Assembly (NCBI GenBank): GCA_027483895.1
Contig: JAIXTP010000009.1
Span: 1-64,000, forward strand
Direction of reading: 5' to 3'
Origin: Hyphomicrobiales bacterium
GTDB lineage: Bacteria > Pseudomonadota > Alphaproteobacteria > Rhizobiales > Beijerinckiaceae
DNA: 64,000 bases
Shown in pieces: positions 17,232 to 26,405 of the stretch. A program made the translations under genes and the position numbers. Every line of letters starts with the position of its first letter. Within the stretch, counting starts at the first letter, position 1. The notes beneath the pieces were generated by a model, which was not told the origin of the DNA, did not search any database, and saw only the letters and a list, made by a program, of their open reading frames with translations.

Positions 17232-18350
17232 TCAGCCCGCGGCTTCGCGCGGGGCGTTCAAGGCGTCGTTCGTCCCGAGCAGATGCAGGTTCTTATGCCG
17301 GATCGCGGCTGCGGCATCGTCATAGAGGAACGGCAGGAAGGCGAAGCGCCGACCCGCCGTGACCTTCGAGACGGCGTGAAGCAGCGAGCATGAAAACACG
17401 ACGGCGCCACCCGCCGGCATCTTGTATCCGCGCGATCCGTATTCCGGAAACGAGACCTCTCCGCCTTCGAACGCGTCGTTCAGATTGATCGACACGGCGA
17501 AGCGGCGATGCGCCGTTCCCGCGGTGGTGTTGTCGCGATGCGGCCGGAAGTGACCGCCGGTCTCGGAGTCGTAACAGCCGACGAGGTAGCGCTCCATGCG
17601 CGTCACGTCGAACTGATGGACCTTCTTGATCTCCGGTTTGACGCGTCGGGCGATGCGGGCCTGGATCCTGCGCTGCAGGTCGAGATCCTCGATCATGTAG
17701 TCGGACCGTCTCTTGTGCGAGAAATCCATGACGCCGACGGTCCTGCCGTCGATCTGCTTCATCACGCCCGATTCGGTGCCGCCGCCGCGTTCGTAGAGCT
17801 CGATCAGGTGGCGACAGAATTCCGGCTCGAAGACGTTCGAGATCAGAAGGACAGGGGCGGAGACCTGCAGGCCGGGAGCGTGGTCGACCGCTGGCAGGGA
17901 GCGCAGGATTTCGGCGACCGCGTGTCGGCCGCCGTCCTCGTCGCGCATCGGCACGACGGCGCGGACCCGGAGATTCGGGTCGATGACGTACCAGAGCGGC
18001 CGATAGGAGCCGGGAGCAAGCGCCGCCTTGTAGAGGCGGCTTACGCTGAGATCGAAGTCCCAGAAGAAACGGATTCCGGGGACGCTTTCGCGAACCCGGC
18101 CTTCGTCCCGATCGCTCGGATCGACGGTCACGCCGAAGAAACAGACCTTGTCGTCGTCGAAGAGCGCGCGCTCCTCCTCGAGAAGCTTCAGCGCTTCCCG
18201 CGCATGGGGAAGCGATGCAGACCCGAAAAAGCCCAGCACGATGTACCGGCCGGCGGTCGTGTCGAAGACGAAGCGCGGATTGACGGGCGAGGCTTGGGTG
18301 AAGAAGGGAGCCGAGTCGCCCGGCAGCAGGATGTCGGATGGAAACGACAT
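17232..18350 (-). CDS. Peroxiredoxin-like domain fused to a 2-oxoglutarate/Fe(II) oxygenase
   Basis: 372 residues, two domains. Residues 1-150 look like an AhpC/TSA thioredoxin fold (LLPGDSAPFF, YIVLGFFGSASLPHA, GVTVDPSD, PLWYVIDPNLRVRAVVP), but the peroxidatic Cys position carries no Cys (GSASLPH). Residues 160-350 form a prolyl-4-hydroxylase-like domain with the iron ligands H271, D273 and H325 and the 2-oxoglutarate Arg near 334 (HAVSKVTAGRRFAF). The oxygenase should be active; substrate unknown. It is convergent with pccA and divergent from the cyclotransferase gene. Confidence 0.85.
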   Translation of the reverse strand: MSFPSDILLPGDSAPFFTQASPVNPRFVFDTTAGRYIVLGFFGSASLPHAREALKLLEEERALFDDDKVCFFGVTVDPSDRDEGRVRESVPGIRFFWDFDLSVSRLYKAALAPGSYRPLWYVIDPNLRVRAVVPMRDEDGGRHAVAEILRSLPAVDHAPGLQVSAPVLLISNVFEPEFCRHLIELYERGGGTESGVMKQIDGRTVGVMDFSHKRRSDYMIEDLDLQRRIQARIARRVKPEIKKVHQFDVTRMERYLVGCYDSETGGHFRPHRDNTTAGTAHRRFAVSINLNDAFEGGEVSFPEYGSRGYKMPAGGAVVFSCSLLHAVSKVTAGRRFAFLPFLYDDAAAAIRHKNLHLLGTNDALNAPREAAG

Positions 18351-18449
18351 TGAGAAAAATGCCTTATTGAAAAACGCCGCCTATTCTAACGCGGTCGTGG
18401 CCGGTTCGCCAGCGCCGCGACGGACCTGCATCGGCCCGACGGAGCGTTC

Positions 18450-18911
18450 ATGCCCCTTTATTTCGCCTACGGCTCGAACATGGATCGCGTCGCGATGGCC
18501 GAGCGCTGCCCGCGGTCCGTGGCGGTCGGCCTCGCGCGTCTGCCCCGTCACCGCGCGTTCATCACCGCGGACGGCTATTTCTCGATCGTGCGGGATCCGA
18601 AGCGGACCGTGCAGGGGCTGCTCTGGGACGTGCCCTTCGCCGACATCCCGGCCTTGGACCGATACGAGAGCGTCTCCTCCGGGCTCTACACGAAGATCAG
18701 CCAGCCGGTGATCATCGAGGGCGGATCGAAACGGGCGCTCGTCTATGTCGGGCGCTCCGGCAAGCCGGGCAAGCCGAAGCCGGGCTATCTGGAAGGCGTG
18801 CTGGCCGCGGCCCGAGACCTGGGTCTGCCGGGCGATTATCTGCACGAGCTCGAACACGGCGAACCCGCGCCGCGACGTCCCGGCACGCCCTTGTTCAAGG
18901 CGCCGATCTGA
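18450..18911 (+). CDS. Gamma-glutamylcyclotransferase-like protein
   Basis: A 153-residue protein starting [16 protein letters not shown]. The YGSN substrate loop is at residues 7-10 and a candidate catalytic Glu is E73 in [12 protein letters not shown], as in the GGCT/AIG2 superfamily. Members release 5-oxoproline from gamma-glutamyl amines or peptides; the exact substrate is unclear. Its last 17 nt overlap the convergent lipB gene. Confidence 0.85.
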   Translation: MPLYFAYGSNMDRVAMAERCPRSVAVGLARLPRHRAFITADGYFSIVRDPKRTVQGLLWDVPFADIPALDRYESVSSGLYTKISQPVIIEGGSKRALVYVGRSGKPGKPKPGYLEGVLAAARDLGLPGDYLHELEHGEPAPRRPGTPLFKAPI

Positions 18912-19644
18912 CCGCGATGCTGTCCGCCCTTACCGTGGGGCCGAAGATGCTCTCGAAGGCCTTCCGGAGCTCGATGTCGGCATCCGGCATGGTCACGGGC
19001 AGTCCGAGGTCGACGAGGCTCGTCACCCCGTAGCGGCGCTCGCTGATGCCGCAGGGCACGATGCCGCCGAAATGGGCGAGATCCGGCTCCACGTTCAGGC
19101 TGATGCCGTGGAAGCTCACCCAGCGGCGGACGCGGATGCCGATCGCTGCGATCTTGTCTTCGAATCCTTCGCCTCTGTCGGGCCGCTTCACCCAGACGCC
19201 GACGCGGTCTTCCCGCCGTTCGCCCTTGAGGTTGAAGCCGTCCAGCGTGGCGATGATCCAGGCTTCGAGCGCGGCGACGAAGGCGCGAACGTCGCCGCCG
19301 CGACGCTTCAGGTCGAGCATCACATAAGCCACCCGCTGGCCGGGGCCGTGATAGGTGAACTGTCCGCCCCGTCCCGTGCGGAAGACCGGGAAGCGCGCGT
19401 CGCGCAGGTCGGAATCCTCGGCCGAGGTACCCGCCGTGTAGAGGGGAGGGTGCTCGACGAGCCATACGGCTTCCGCCGCCGTGCCCGCGGCGATCGCCTC
19501 GGCCCGCGTCTCCATTGCGGCGACGGCGGCGTCGTAGTCGGTCGGCCCGTCGGAGACGATCCATTCGACCGCCGGGGCGCCCGGGGCGGCTTTGAGATCG
19601 GACCGCAGATCGTTCCGCATGCGCGGTTTTTCGGAACTTTCCAT
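18895..19644 (-). CDS. lipB: Octanoyl-[acyl carrier protein]:protein N-octanoyltransferase
   Basis: A 249-residue LipB. It moves octanoyl from ACP to lipoyl domains, the first step of lipoate synthesis. Seen: [23 protein letters not shown] (residues 89-111), Lys164 in [18 protein letters not shown], and catalytic Cys198 in GGIVPCGI. About 25 N-terminal residues precede the conserved core, so Met9 (19620) is an alternative start. It overlaps the cyclotransferase gene by 17 nt in convergent orientation. lipA is not in the window. Confidence 0.95.
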   Translation of the reverse strand: MESSEKPRMRNDLRSDLKAAPGAPAVEWIVSDGPTDYDAAVAAMETRAEAIAAGTAAEAVWLVEHPPLYTAGTSAEDSDLRDARFPVFRTGRGGQFTYHGPGQRVAYVMLDLKRRGGDVRAFVAALEAWIIATLDGFNLKGERREDRVGVWVKRPDRGEGFEDKIAAIGIRVRRWVSFHGISLNVEPDLAHFGGIVPCGISERRYGVTSLVDLGLPVTMPDADIELRKAFESIFGPTVRADSIAVRSAP

Positions 19645-19706
19645 GGCTTTCGTTTGGCCCTCCGCCCCGTCCGCGTCAATCCGGGTCGAAATCGGACCGC
19701 TTTCGC

Positions 19707-19734
19707 TTGCGGCGCCGGAATCGATCTGTTACAC
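19707..19734 (+). promoter_or_regulatory. Candidate promoter of tRNA-Leu
   Basis: TTGCGG at 19707-19712 and TTACAC at 19729-19734, 16-bp spacer, ending 39 bp before the tRNA. Moderate match only. Confidence 0.35.
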
Positions 19735-19773
19735 GCTGCCTCGCTTCGGTCGGGCGCAAGCCTCGAAGCACCC

Positions 19774-19860
19774 GCGGTCGTGGCGGAACTGGTAGACGCG
19801 CTAGCTTGAGGTGCTAGTTCTTTAACCGGAGTGGAGGTTCGAGTCCTCTCGACCGCACCA
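19774..19860 (+). tRNA. tRNA-Leu, anticodon GAG
   Basis: 87 nt with CCA encoded. Acceptor GCGGTCG pairs with CGACCGC, discriminator A. The anticodon arm is CTAGC-TTGAGGT-GCTAG, giving GAG for CUC/CUU codons. The T arm has GGTTCGAGTCC. A long variable arm (about TTCTTTAACCGGA) marks a class II tRNA. A terminator follows. Confidence 0.96.
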
Positions 19861-19881
19861 AATTCGGACGCATATCCAGAG

Positions 19882-19919
19882 CGGCGGCCCGGTGAACAAC
19901 CGGGCCGCCGTTTTCGTTT
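19882..19919 (+). terminator. Terminator after tRNA-Leu
   Basis: CGGCGGCCCGG at 19882-19892 pairs perfectly with CCGGGCCGCCG at 19900-19910 around TGAACAA, followed by TTTTCGTTT. It also insulates mgtE. Confidence 0.85.
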
Positions 19920-20002
19920 CGGAGGGGTGTCCGGCGTCATTGCCAAGCGGTCCGGGCGCCCATAGAACCCTTTCGTTCCTCTCCCCGAATCCCGGGCCGC
20001 GT

Positions 20003-21412
20003 ATGCTCGACGTCGAAGACTCCGCGACCGACACGGCCCTGCCCCTCGTGCTGCGCGACGAGGACGGAGAGGTGCGCGCCGATTTCGTCGTCGAGGTGGC
20101 GCGCGCGATCGACGCCGGCGACCGCGCGCGTCTCAGCGAACTGGCTTCCGCCCTGCACGAGGCCGACCAGGGCGCGCTGCTCGAAGCGCTGGAGCCGGAC
20201 GACCGGCCGCGCCTCATCGAACTGCTCGGCGACGACTTCGACTTCGCAGCGCTGACCGAAGTCGACGACTCGGTCCGTGAGGAAATTCTCGAGGAACTCG
20301 ACGCCGAGACGGTGGCGGAAGGCGTCCGCGATCTCGAAAGCGACGACGCGGTCTACATCCTCGAAGACCTCGATGCAGACGACCAGGCCGAGATTCTCGA
20401 CGCGCTGCCCGCACTCGAGCGCGTCGCGCTTCGCAAGAGCCTCGATTATCCGGAGGACTCCGCGGGTCGCCTGATGAGCACGGACTTCGTGGCCGTGCCG
20501 CCCTTCTGGACCGTCGGGCAGGTCATCGACCATCTGCGCGAGGCGGGGGAGGACGCACCCGACTCCTTCTTCGAGATCTTCGTCGTCGATCCCGGCCACC
20601 GCCTGCTCGGCAACGTGTTCCTCGATCGTCTCGTGCGCAGCAAGCGGACGGTGAAGCTCGAAACGATCATGGCCGAACGCCGCCGGGTCGAGGCGACGGA
20701 CGATCAGGAAGAGGTCGCCCGCCTGTTCGAGCGCTACAACCTGGTCTCGGTGCCGGTCGTGGACGAGGCCGAGCGGCTCGTCGGCGTGATCACCATCGAC
20801 GACGTCGTCGACGTCATCCAGGAAGAGGCCGACGAGGACGTGAAGGCCCTCGGCGGCGTGAAGAGCGACGAAGAACTGTCGGACTCCGTGCTCTTCATCG
20901 CGCGCAGCCGCTTCGGCTGGCTCTTCGTCAATCTCATCACCGCCTTCCTCGCCTCCTCGGTCCTCGGGCTGTTCGAGAATTCGCTGCAGAAAATGGTCGC
21001 GCTGGCGGTGCTGGCCCCCATCGTTGCGGGGCAAGGCGGCAATGCGGCCACCCAGACCATGACCGTCGCGGTGCGGGCCCTCGCCACGCGCGATCTCGGC
21101 CCCGCCAATGCGCTGCGGGTAACGTTCCGCGAAACGATCGTGGGCCTGCTGAACGGGCTCGGCTTCGGTTTCCTGACCGGACTAGGAGCCGCGCTTTGGT
21201 TCGCCGACTGGAATCTCGGCCTCGTCATTGCAGCCGCCATGACGGTCAACCTCGTCGCGGGCGCGCTTGCCGGCATTCTGATCCCGCTGACGCTCGAACG
21301 GTGGCGGGCGGACCCGGCCGTGTCGTCGGGCGTCTTCGTCACCACGGTCACGGACGTGGTGGGTTTCTTCGCCTTTCTCGGGATCGCGACGCTCTGGTTC
21401 GGCCTGTACTGA
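20003..21412 (+). CDS. mgtE: Magnesium transporter MgtE
   Basis: A 469-residue protein. Order: N-terminal superhelical domain of DxxL repeats (residues 20-150), tandem CBS domains (about 155-285, with [21 protein letters not shown]), then five transmembrane helices with the pore segment containing [22 protein letters not shown]. It is a Mg2+-gated Mg2+ channel of the inner membrane. ATG 20003 ([10 protein letters not shown]) was chosen; an upstream frame from 19892 runs across the tRNA terminator and is not credible. Confidence 0.94.
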   Translation: MLDVEDSATDTALPLVLRDEDGEVRADFVVEVARAIDAGDRARLSELASALHEADQGALLEALEPDDRPRLIELLGDDFDFAALTEVDDSVREEILEELDAETVAEGVRDLESDDAVYILEDLDADDQAEILDALPALERVALRKSLDYPEDSAGRLMSTDFVAVPPFWTVGQVIDHLREAGEDAPDSFFEIFVVDPGHRLLGNVFLDRLVRSKRTVKLETIMAERRRVEATDDQEEVARLFERYNLVSVPVVDEAERLVGVITIDDVVDVIQEEADEDVKALGGVKSDEELSDSVLFIARSRFGWLFVNLITAFLASSVLGLFENSLQKMVALAVLAPIVAGQGGNAATQTMTVAVRALATRDLGPANALRVTFRETIVGLLNGLGFGFLTGLGAALWFADWNLGLVIAAAMTVNLVAGALAGILIPLTLERWRADPAVSSGVFVTTVTDVVGFFAFLGIATLWFGLY

Positions 21413-21531
21413 GACCGAGCCGTCCTGCCCCGCGCCTCGTCCCTCGGCCGATCCGTATTCGACCTCTTCCCGTCTTCAACGTCGCCGCGCGTCGGCTATT
21501 GTGCGGTGAAAGCGACGGCGGGAGGACGCCC

Positions 21532-22701
21532 ATGATTCCGAATACGCGCGGCTTCGACTTCGATCTCGGCGAAACCGCCGACATGCTCCGCGAGACGGTG
21601 CAGAGCTTCTCGCAGGACCATATCGCGCCTCGCGCCGAGGAGATCGACAGGACCAACACCTTTCCGCGCGATCTGTGGCCCCGGCTCGGCGAACTCGGCC
21701 TGCACGGGATCACGGTGGAGGAGGAATACGGCGGCACGGGGCTCGGCTATCTCGAGCACTGCATCGCCATGGAAGAAATCTCGCGTGCTTCGGCCTCGGT
21801 GGGTCTGAGCTACGGCGCGCATTCCAATCTCTGCATCAACCAGATCCGGCGGAACGGGACGGACGCGCAGAAGCGGAAATATCTCCCCAAGCTGATTTCC
21901 GGCGAACATGTCGGCGCCTTGGCCATGTCGGAGCCCGGTGCGGGCTCGGACGTCGTCTCGATGCGCACCCGGGCCGAGAAGAAGGGCGACCGCTACGTCC
22001 TCAACGGCAACAAGATGTGGATCACCAACGGTCCCGTCGCCGAAACGCTGGTGGTCTACGCCAAGACGGATCCCGACGCGGGCTCGCGCGGCATGACCGC
22101 GTTCCTGATCGAGAAGGGCATGAAGGGGTTCTCGACCGCACAGAAGCTCGACAAGCTGGGCATGCGCGGGTCCGACACCTGCGAACTCGTGTTCGAGGAC
22201 TGCGAGGTTCCCGAGGAGAACGTGCTCGGACAGGTCGGCAAGGGCGTGAACGTGCTGATGTCTGGGCTCGATTACGAGCGCGCGGTGTTGGCTGCAGGGC
22301 CTCTGGGAATCATGCAGGCCGCGCTCGACGTCGTTCTGCCCTATGTCCACGAGCGCAAGCAGTTCGGAAAATCGATCGGCGAGTTCCAGCTCGTGCAGGG
22401 CAAGGTGGCGGACATGTACGTCACGCTGAACGCCTGCAGGGCCTATGTCTATGCCGTCGCCAAGGCCTGCGACGCGGGCCGCACGACGCGCGAGGACGCC
22501 GCGGGCGCCATCCTCTATGCGGCGGAAAAGGCGACGCAGGTCGCCCTCGACGCGATTCAGTTGCTCGGCGGCAACGGCTATATCAACGACTATCCGACCG
22601 GCCGCCTTCTCCGCGATGCCAAGCTCTACGAGATCGGTGCGGGGACGAGCGAGATCCGGCGCATGCTGATCGGCCGCGAACTGTTCGAAAAGACGCGCTG
22701 A
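21532..22701 (+). CDS. ivd: Isovaleryl-CoA dehydrogenase
   Basis: 389 residues, FAD-dependent acyl-CoA dehydrogenase. It oxidises isovaleryl-CoA to 3-methylcrotonyl-CoA in leucine breakdown. Catalytic Glu249 lies in [17 protein letters not shown], the helix G position characteristic of IVD, while the usual ACAD position in [17 protein letters not shown] carries Gly. GGGAGGA precedes ATG 21532. The next enzyme of the route, MccAB, is encoded 4 kb downstream. Confidence 0.93.
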   Translation: MIPNTRGFDFDLGETADMLRETVQSFSQDHIAPRAEEIDRTNTFPRDLWPRLGELGLHGITVEEEYGGTGLGYLEHCIAMEEISRASASVGLSYGAHSNLCINQIRRNGTDAQKRKYLPKLISGEHVGALAMSEPGAGSDVVSMRTRAEKKGDRYVLNGNKMWITNGPVAETLVVYAKTDPDAGSRGMTAFLIEKGMKGFSTAQKLDKLGMRGSDTCELVFEDCEVPEENVLGQVGKGVNVLMSGLDYERAVLAAGPLGIMQAALDVVLPYVHERKQFGKSIGEFQLVQGKVADMYVTLNACRAYVYAVAKACDAGRTTREDAAGAILYAAEKATQVALDAIQLLGGNGYINDYPTGRLLRDAKLYEIGAGTSEIRRMLIGRELFEKTR

Positions 22702-22708
22702 CGCCCGC

Positions 22709-23467
22709 TCAGGGGCGGATCAGGAGCTGGAGTTCCTCTTCGGCCAGAAGGGGCGTCGAGGGCATGATCTCGGTTGAGCGGATGAAGGCGCCGAGTGCGG
22801 CTTCCTCGTCGTCGATCCGAGCGGCCTCGGAGACGATTTCGGAATAGCGGTCCGTCAGGACCGTCGATTCCGGATCGAGATCTGTGATCATCACGAGCCC
22901 GGTCGGCGGGCAATCCAGAAACGTCATCCGCAGATCCGGCCGGAAGCGCCGGAGAATGTCGGCGGTCTTCCACACGTCGCCGGTCCAGAAGCCCGTGAAC
23001 TCGGGGTGATTGCTGCCCACGAATCGCCGCGCGGTCATGTCGGCGGTCGGCGGCAGGCAATCATGCAGGAAGACGACTCCGTTCCGCCGCATGACCTTCT
23101 CGACATGCATGAAGTCGCGCAGCAGGAATTCGAAGCGGTGCATGCCGTCGAGAAAGGCCAGATCGATCGGGCCTCCGAGCGCGTCCCGCGGATCGAAACG
23201 GCGGAAATAGGCGTCGCTCGTCATGCGGTAGAGGAGGCAGAGGTCCTTGCCGTCGGCGACCTGAAAGCTCAGGCGGAACTGCGGATCGATCGCGACGGCG
23301 GAGCAGGAGACGGCCGCCAGCGAACGCCCGGAATTGGTGCCGATCTCCAGATAGCGCTCAGCCTCGGCGACCCGCGCGGCATGCGAAAGGAAGCGGACAT
23401 AGGGAACGCCGCCGTGCCGGATCAGGACCTCGGGCGCGGCGATCGGAAAATCATGACGAACATTCAT
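22709..23467 (-). CDS. Class I SAM-dependent methyltransferase (Methyltransf_24 type)
   Basis: A 252-residue protein. A Rossmann motif ERYLEIGTNSGRSLAAV starts near residue 37, followed by a strand ending AIDPQF near 61 and the post-IV region LAFLDGMHRFEFLLRDF near 102, with VVFLHDCLPP after it. This is the usual plan of the small methyltransferases that act on saccharides or small molecules. The substrate is unknown. It is convergent with ivd (7 nt between stops) and divergent from the reductase gene. Confidence 0.8.
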   Translation of the reverse strand: MNVRHDFPIAAPEVLIRHGGVPYVRFLSHAARVAEAERYLEIGTNSGRSLAAVSCSAVAIDPQFRLSFQVADGKDLCLLYRMTSDAYFRRFDPRDALGGPIDLAFLDGMHRFEFLLRDFMHVEKVMRRNGVVFLHDCLPPTADMTARRFVGSNHPEFTGFWTGDVWKTADILRRFRPDLRMTFLDCPPTGLVMITDLDPESTVLTDRYSEIVSEAARIDDEEAALGAFIRSTEIMPSTPLLAEEELQLLIRP

Positions 23468-23551
23468 CGCAAATGATCACTGAAACTCGAGACGCAGGAA
23501 CGAAACCGACCCCATTACGACAGCCGACGATTGCAATACCGTAAACGACGA

Positions 23552-23569
23552 CCGGAACGAGAATTCCGG
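23552..23569. promoter_or_regulatory. Inverted repeat upstream of the aldo/keto reductase
   Basis: CCGGAA-N6-TTCCGG within the 176-bp divergent spacer, 75 bp before the reductase ATG. It could be an operator; no regulator is nearby. Confidence 0.25.
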
Positions 23570-23643
23570 ACCGTCGATGGCTGGTCACATCGAAAGCTGC
23601 GCGTTAGCTTCCCTGCAGAAAAGAAACTGAGGAGACACCCGCC

Positions 23644-24477
23644 ATGCAGTCCGCACCGCTCGTTCACGGCAAAGGCATCGCCATCCCCGCGATCGGTCTC
23701 GGAACATTCCGGGCCGAGGGCGAACTCTGTGCCGAAGCCGTCCAATGGGCGCTCGATTCCGGCTATCGCCATATCGATACGGCCGCGATGTACGGCAACG
23801 AGCAGTTCGTCGGCGAGGGCATCCGCGCCTCGACGGTGAAGCGGAACGAGATCTTCGTCACGACCAAGATCTGGTGGGCGGACATCGCCGACGGTCTGCT
23901 GCAGGCCTCCGCAGAGGCGAGCCTGAAGCGGCTGGATCTCGACCATGTGGACCTTCTTCTGATCCACTGGCCCAACCCGGCCGTTCCGCTCCGTTCCTCG
24001 ATCGATGCGCTGTGCAAGGTGAAGCGTGCGGGCCTCGCGAAGTCGATCGGCGTGTCGAACTTCACGGTGGCTATGCTCGACGAAGCGGTGTCGCTGACGA
24101 CCGAGCCCTTGTGCATGCTGCAGGCCGAGTATCATCCGCGGCTCGACCAGTCCAAGCTCCGCGCCGCGGCCGCGCGGCACGGGATGCTGTGGACGTCCTA
24201 TTGCCCGATCGGCAAGGGCAACGTGTTCGACGATCCGGTGGTGAAGGATCTCGCGGCCAAATACGGCCGTACGCCTTCCCAGATCGTGCTGCGGTGGCAG
24301 GTGCAGCAGCCCGGCACGGTGGCGATCCCGAAATCGGTCACGCCGTCGCGCATCCGCGAGAATATCGGGGTGTTCGATTTCACGCTGACGGATGCGGAGA
24401 TGGCGGCGATTTCCGGCCTGAAGCGGCCGGACGGCCGCATCGTGTCTCCCCCCTTCGCGCCCGCCTGGGACGCCTGA
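23644..24477 (+). CDS. Aldo/keto reductase, 2,5-diketogluconate-reductase-like
   Basis: A 277-residue TIM-barrel reductase. The catalytic tetrad is visible: Asp45 and Tyr50 in YRHIDTAAMYGNE, Lys75 in VTTKIWW and His108 in LLLIHWP. The NADPH-binding C-terminal region AIPKSVTPSRIRENI is present. It reduces aldehydes or ketones with NADPH; the substrate is unclear. GAGGAGAC precedes the ATG. The next gene starts 18 nt after its stop, so they may be co-transcribed. Confidence 0.9.
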   Translation: MQSAPLVHGKGIAIPAIGLGTFRAEGELCAEAVQWALDSGYRHIDTAAMYGNEQFVGEGIRASTVKRNEIFVTTKIWWADIADGLLQASAEASLKRLDLDHVDLLLIHWPNPAVPLRSSIDALCKVKRAGLAKSIGVSNFTVAMLDEAVSLTTEPLCMLQAEYHPRLDQSKLRAAAARHGMLWTSYCPIGKGNVFDDPVVKDLAAKYGRTPSQIVLRWQVQQPGTVAIPKSVTPSRIRENIGVFDFTLTDAEMAAISGLKRPDGRIVSPPFAPAWDA

Positions 24478-24495
24478 GCCGGAGGCGGCGGGCCG

Positions 24496-25305
24496 GTGTA
24501 TTTCGTTCTGTCGAAGATCGCCTGGTTCCTGCTCGCCCCCGCCCACATCCTGATCGGGCTCGTCCTCGTCGGCGCCGCGCTCTGCTTCACGCAGGCGCTG
24601 CGCCTAGGGCGTGCGTTGGTCGTGACGGGCGCGGGGACCTTCGCCCTGCTCGGGCTTCTGCCCGTCGGCGACATGATGCTGGGCCCGCTCGAGGCCCGTT
24701 TTCCGCGCTTCGTCGATGACGGTCGCCCCGTCGCGGGAATCATCGTGCTGGGCGGCGGCGAGGATCCGCGTCCCGCCGCCGAGCACGGCGTTCTGGCCGT
24801 CGGCGATGCGGCGGAGCGGCTGATCGCTGCGGCCGATCTCGCGCGGCGTCACCCGGAGGCGCGGCTCGTCCATTCGGGCGGTTCGGGCAGCGTGACGCCG
24901 GCTCCGAAGGAATCCGACATGGTCCGCCGACACCTCGCGGAACTCGGATGGCCCGCCGATCGGAGCCTGTTCGAAGACCGTTCGCGCAATACGCGCGAAA
25001 ACGCCCTTTTCACCAAGGATCTCGTCAAGCCGAAGGAGGGCGAGCGCTGGCTGCTCGTCACTTCCGCTTGGCACATGCCCCGGGCGGTCGGCCTGTTTCG
25101 GAAGGCGGGGTTCGAGGTGACGCCCTGTCCGGTGGATTATCGCGGGATCGCGGAAGGGCGCGGCATTCCGGGCATCATGGACGGCCTGCGCCGGGTGGAA
25201 CTCGCCTGGCGCGAATATGTCGGGCTGCTCGCCGCCCGCCTGCTCGGACATACGGACGAGCTGATGCCCGGCCCTCAGTCGAGCCGCGGCAGCGCCAATC
25301 GATAG
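24496..25305 (+). CDS. YdcF/SanA-like DUF218 membrane protein
   Basis: 269 residues from GTG 24496. Two N-terminal hydrophobic segments (residues 3-30 and 38-58) anchor a DUF218 domain: GIIVLGGGEDPRPA near residue 82, HSGGSGSV, the SRNTRENALFTKDLV segment and LVTSAWHMPRAVGLF. The family includes SanA and ElyC, linked to envelope and lipid-carrier homeostasis. GGAGG stands upstream. Its 3' end overlaps the convergent DUF3253 gene by 31 nt. Confidence 0.85.
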   Translation: MYFVLSKIAWFLLAPAHILIGLVLVGAALCFTQALRLGRALVVTGAGTFALLGLLPVGDMMLGPLEARFPRFVDDGRPVAGIIVLGGGEDPRPAAEHGVLAVGDAAERLIAAADLARRHPEARLVHSGGSGSVTPAPKESDMVRRHLAELGWPADRSLFEDRSRNTRENALFTKDLVKPKEGERWLLVTSAWHMPRAVGLFRKAGFEVTPCPVDYRGIAEGRGIPGIMDGLRRVELAWREYVGLLAARLLGHTDELMPGPQSSRGSANR

Positions 25306-25541
25306 ACGCCCTTGAAGTCGGCGGGGTCGACCGGCTTTCCCTTGCGCAGAACGACGAGCCGCCCTTCCTGCGCGAGGCGCACCGCCACGCGGCGGACCGG
25401 GATCATCAGGGGTCCCCAGCCGTCGGGGTGCGGCCCGCCGATCTCGCGCGCCGCTTCCGACGGGCAGATGCTCTTCTCCGGTCCGCGCTCACGGACGAGG
25501 CGGAGGATGACGGCTTCGATCTCTTCGGGCGATGCGCTCAT
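25275..25541 (-). CDS. DUF3253 protein
   Basis: An 88-residue winged-helix-like protein starting MSASPEEIEAVILRLVRERGP, with SICPSEAAREIG, WGPLMIPVRRVAVRLAQEGRLVVLRKGK and PADFKGVYRLALP. This is the DUF3253 pattern; function unknown, perhaps DNA-binding by shape. Its ATG overlaps the stop of the upstream DUF599 gene by 4 nt (ATGA), so the two are coupled. Its end overlaps the YdcF-like gene on the other strand. Confidence 0.85.
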   Translation of the reverse strand: MSASPEEIEAVILRLVRERGPEKSICPSEAAREIGGPHPDGWGPLMIPVRRVAVRLAQEGRLVVLRKGKPVDPADFKGVYRLALPRLD

Positions 25542-26260
25542 CGCCGGGGTGTCCCGGATTCCTGCGATACGTGCAAGTCGTCGTCGAGCAGAGCGTGTTG
25601 GGCGGGCGACGCGAATTGGCGTTGCGCCATGACCATGAGAACCGCGGCCGTCGTGCCGAGAAAGACCGCGGGGGAGACGAACCAGCCGACATAGGCGAGC
25701 GCGAAGAAGAAGGCCCGCTGGCCGCGATTGAACTGGCGTCCCGCATCCGTGAGCATTCCGGCGAGCCGCCGCACATGCGCCCGCGCTTCGGGCGTATCCG
25801 CTTCGGAGGGCGGCGGCGTCGCGCCGAGCAGGATCGCCCCGTAATTGAACAGCCGGTACGACCACGCGAATTTGAAGAAGGCATAGACGAAGATCACCAC
25901 GAGGCCGAGGACCTTCAACTCCCATTGCGCGCGGGTGCTCCCGATGCCGAAGGGCAGGTCGGCGAACAGGCTCATCACGTCTTCGGTAGAGCGCAACAGC
26001 GTCAGCGCGCCGCCGATGGCGAAGAGAGAGGTGGAGGCGAAGAAGGCCGTGCCGTTCTGGAGGCTCGCCGTGATCTGCGTGTCCACGATCCTCACGTCGC
26101 GCCGCAGCATGACCTCCACCCAGCGGCGACGGTAGCCGTGCATGACGCTGTTCATGCTCCGCGCGCCGAACAGCGCGTGCTCGACGATCGCGTGATAGCC
26201 GAGCCATGACAGCGCGAAGAAGACGACGGCGAAGGCGTCGACGAGGCCGAATCCGATCAT
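25538..26260 (-). CDS. DUF599 membrane protein
   Basis: 240 residues starting MIGFGLVDAFAVVFFALSW. Four hydrophobic segments are visible: residues 5-23, about 70-88 (GTAFFASTSLFAIGGALTLL), about 115-135 (LGLVVIFVYAFFKFAWSY) and about 190-215 (AFFFALAYVGWFVSPAVFLG). RQFNRGQRAFFF is a family-like motif. Function is unknown. Start 26260 was chosen at the first Met before the first membrane segment. It is divergent from mccB. Confidence 0.85.
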   Translation of the reverse strand: MIGFGLVDAFAVVFFALSWLGYHAIVEHALFGARSMNSVMHGYRRRWVEVMLRRDVRIVDTQITASLQNGTAFFASTSLFAIGGALTLLRSTEDVMSLFADLPFGIGSTRAQWELKVLGLVVIFVYAFFKFAWSYRLFNYGAILLGATPPPSEADTPEARAHVRRLAGMLTDAGRQFNRGQRAFFFALAYVGWFVSPAVFLGTTAAVLMVMAQRQFASPAQHALLDDDLHVSQESGTPRR

Positions 26261-26405
26261 GGTCGCAGGATGCGTGCGGCGCGGGGTCCCGGCAAGCGGC
26301 GCGCGCGGCCCCGATTTCGGCGCGGTCCTGCCGTCGAAGGATGCATTGCGTTCGACGCCGCTTCGGCCATGATCGCGCCGGGGACCAAAGGGAGGGGGAG
26401 GTCGC

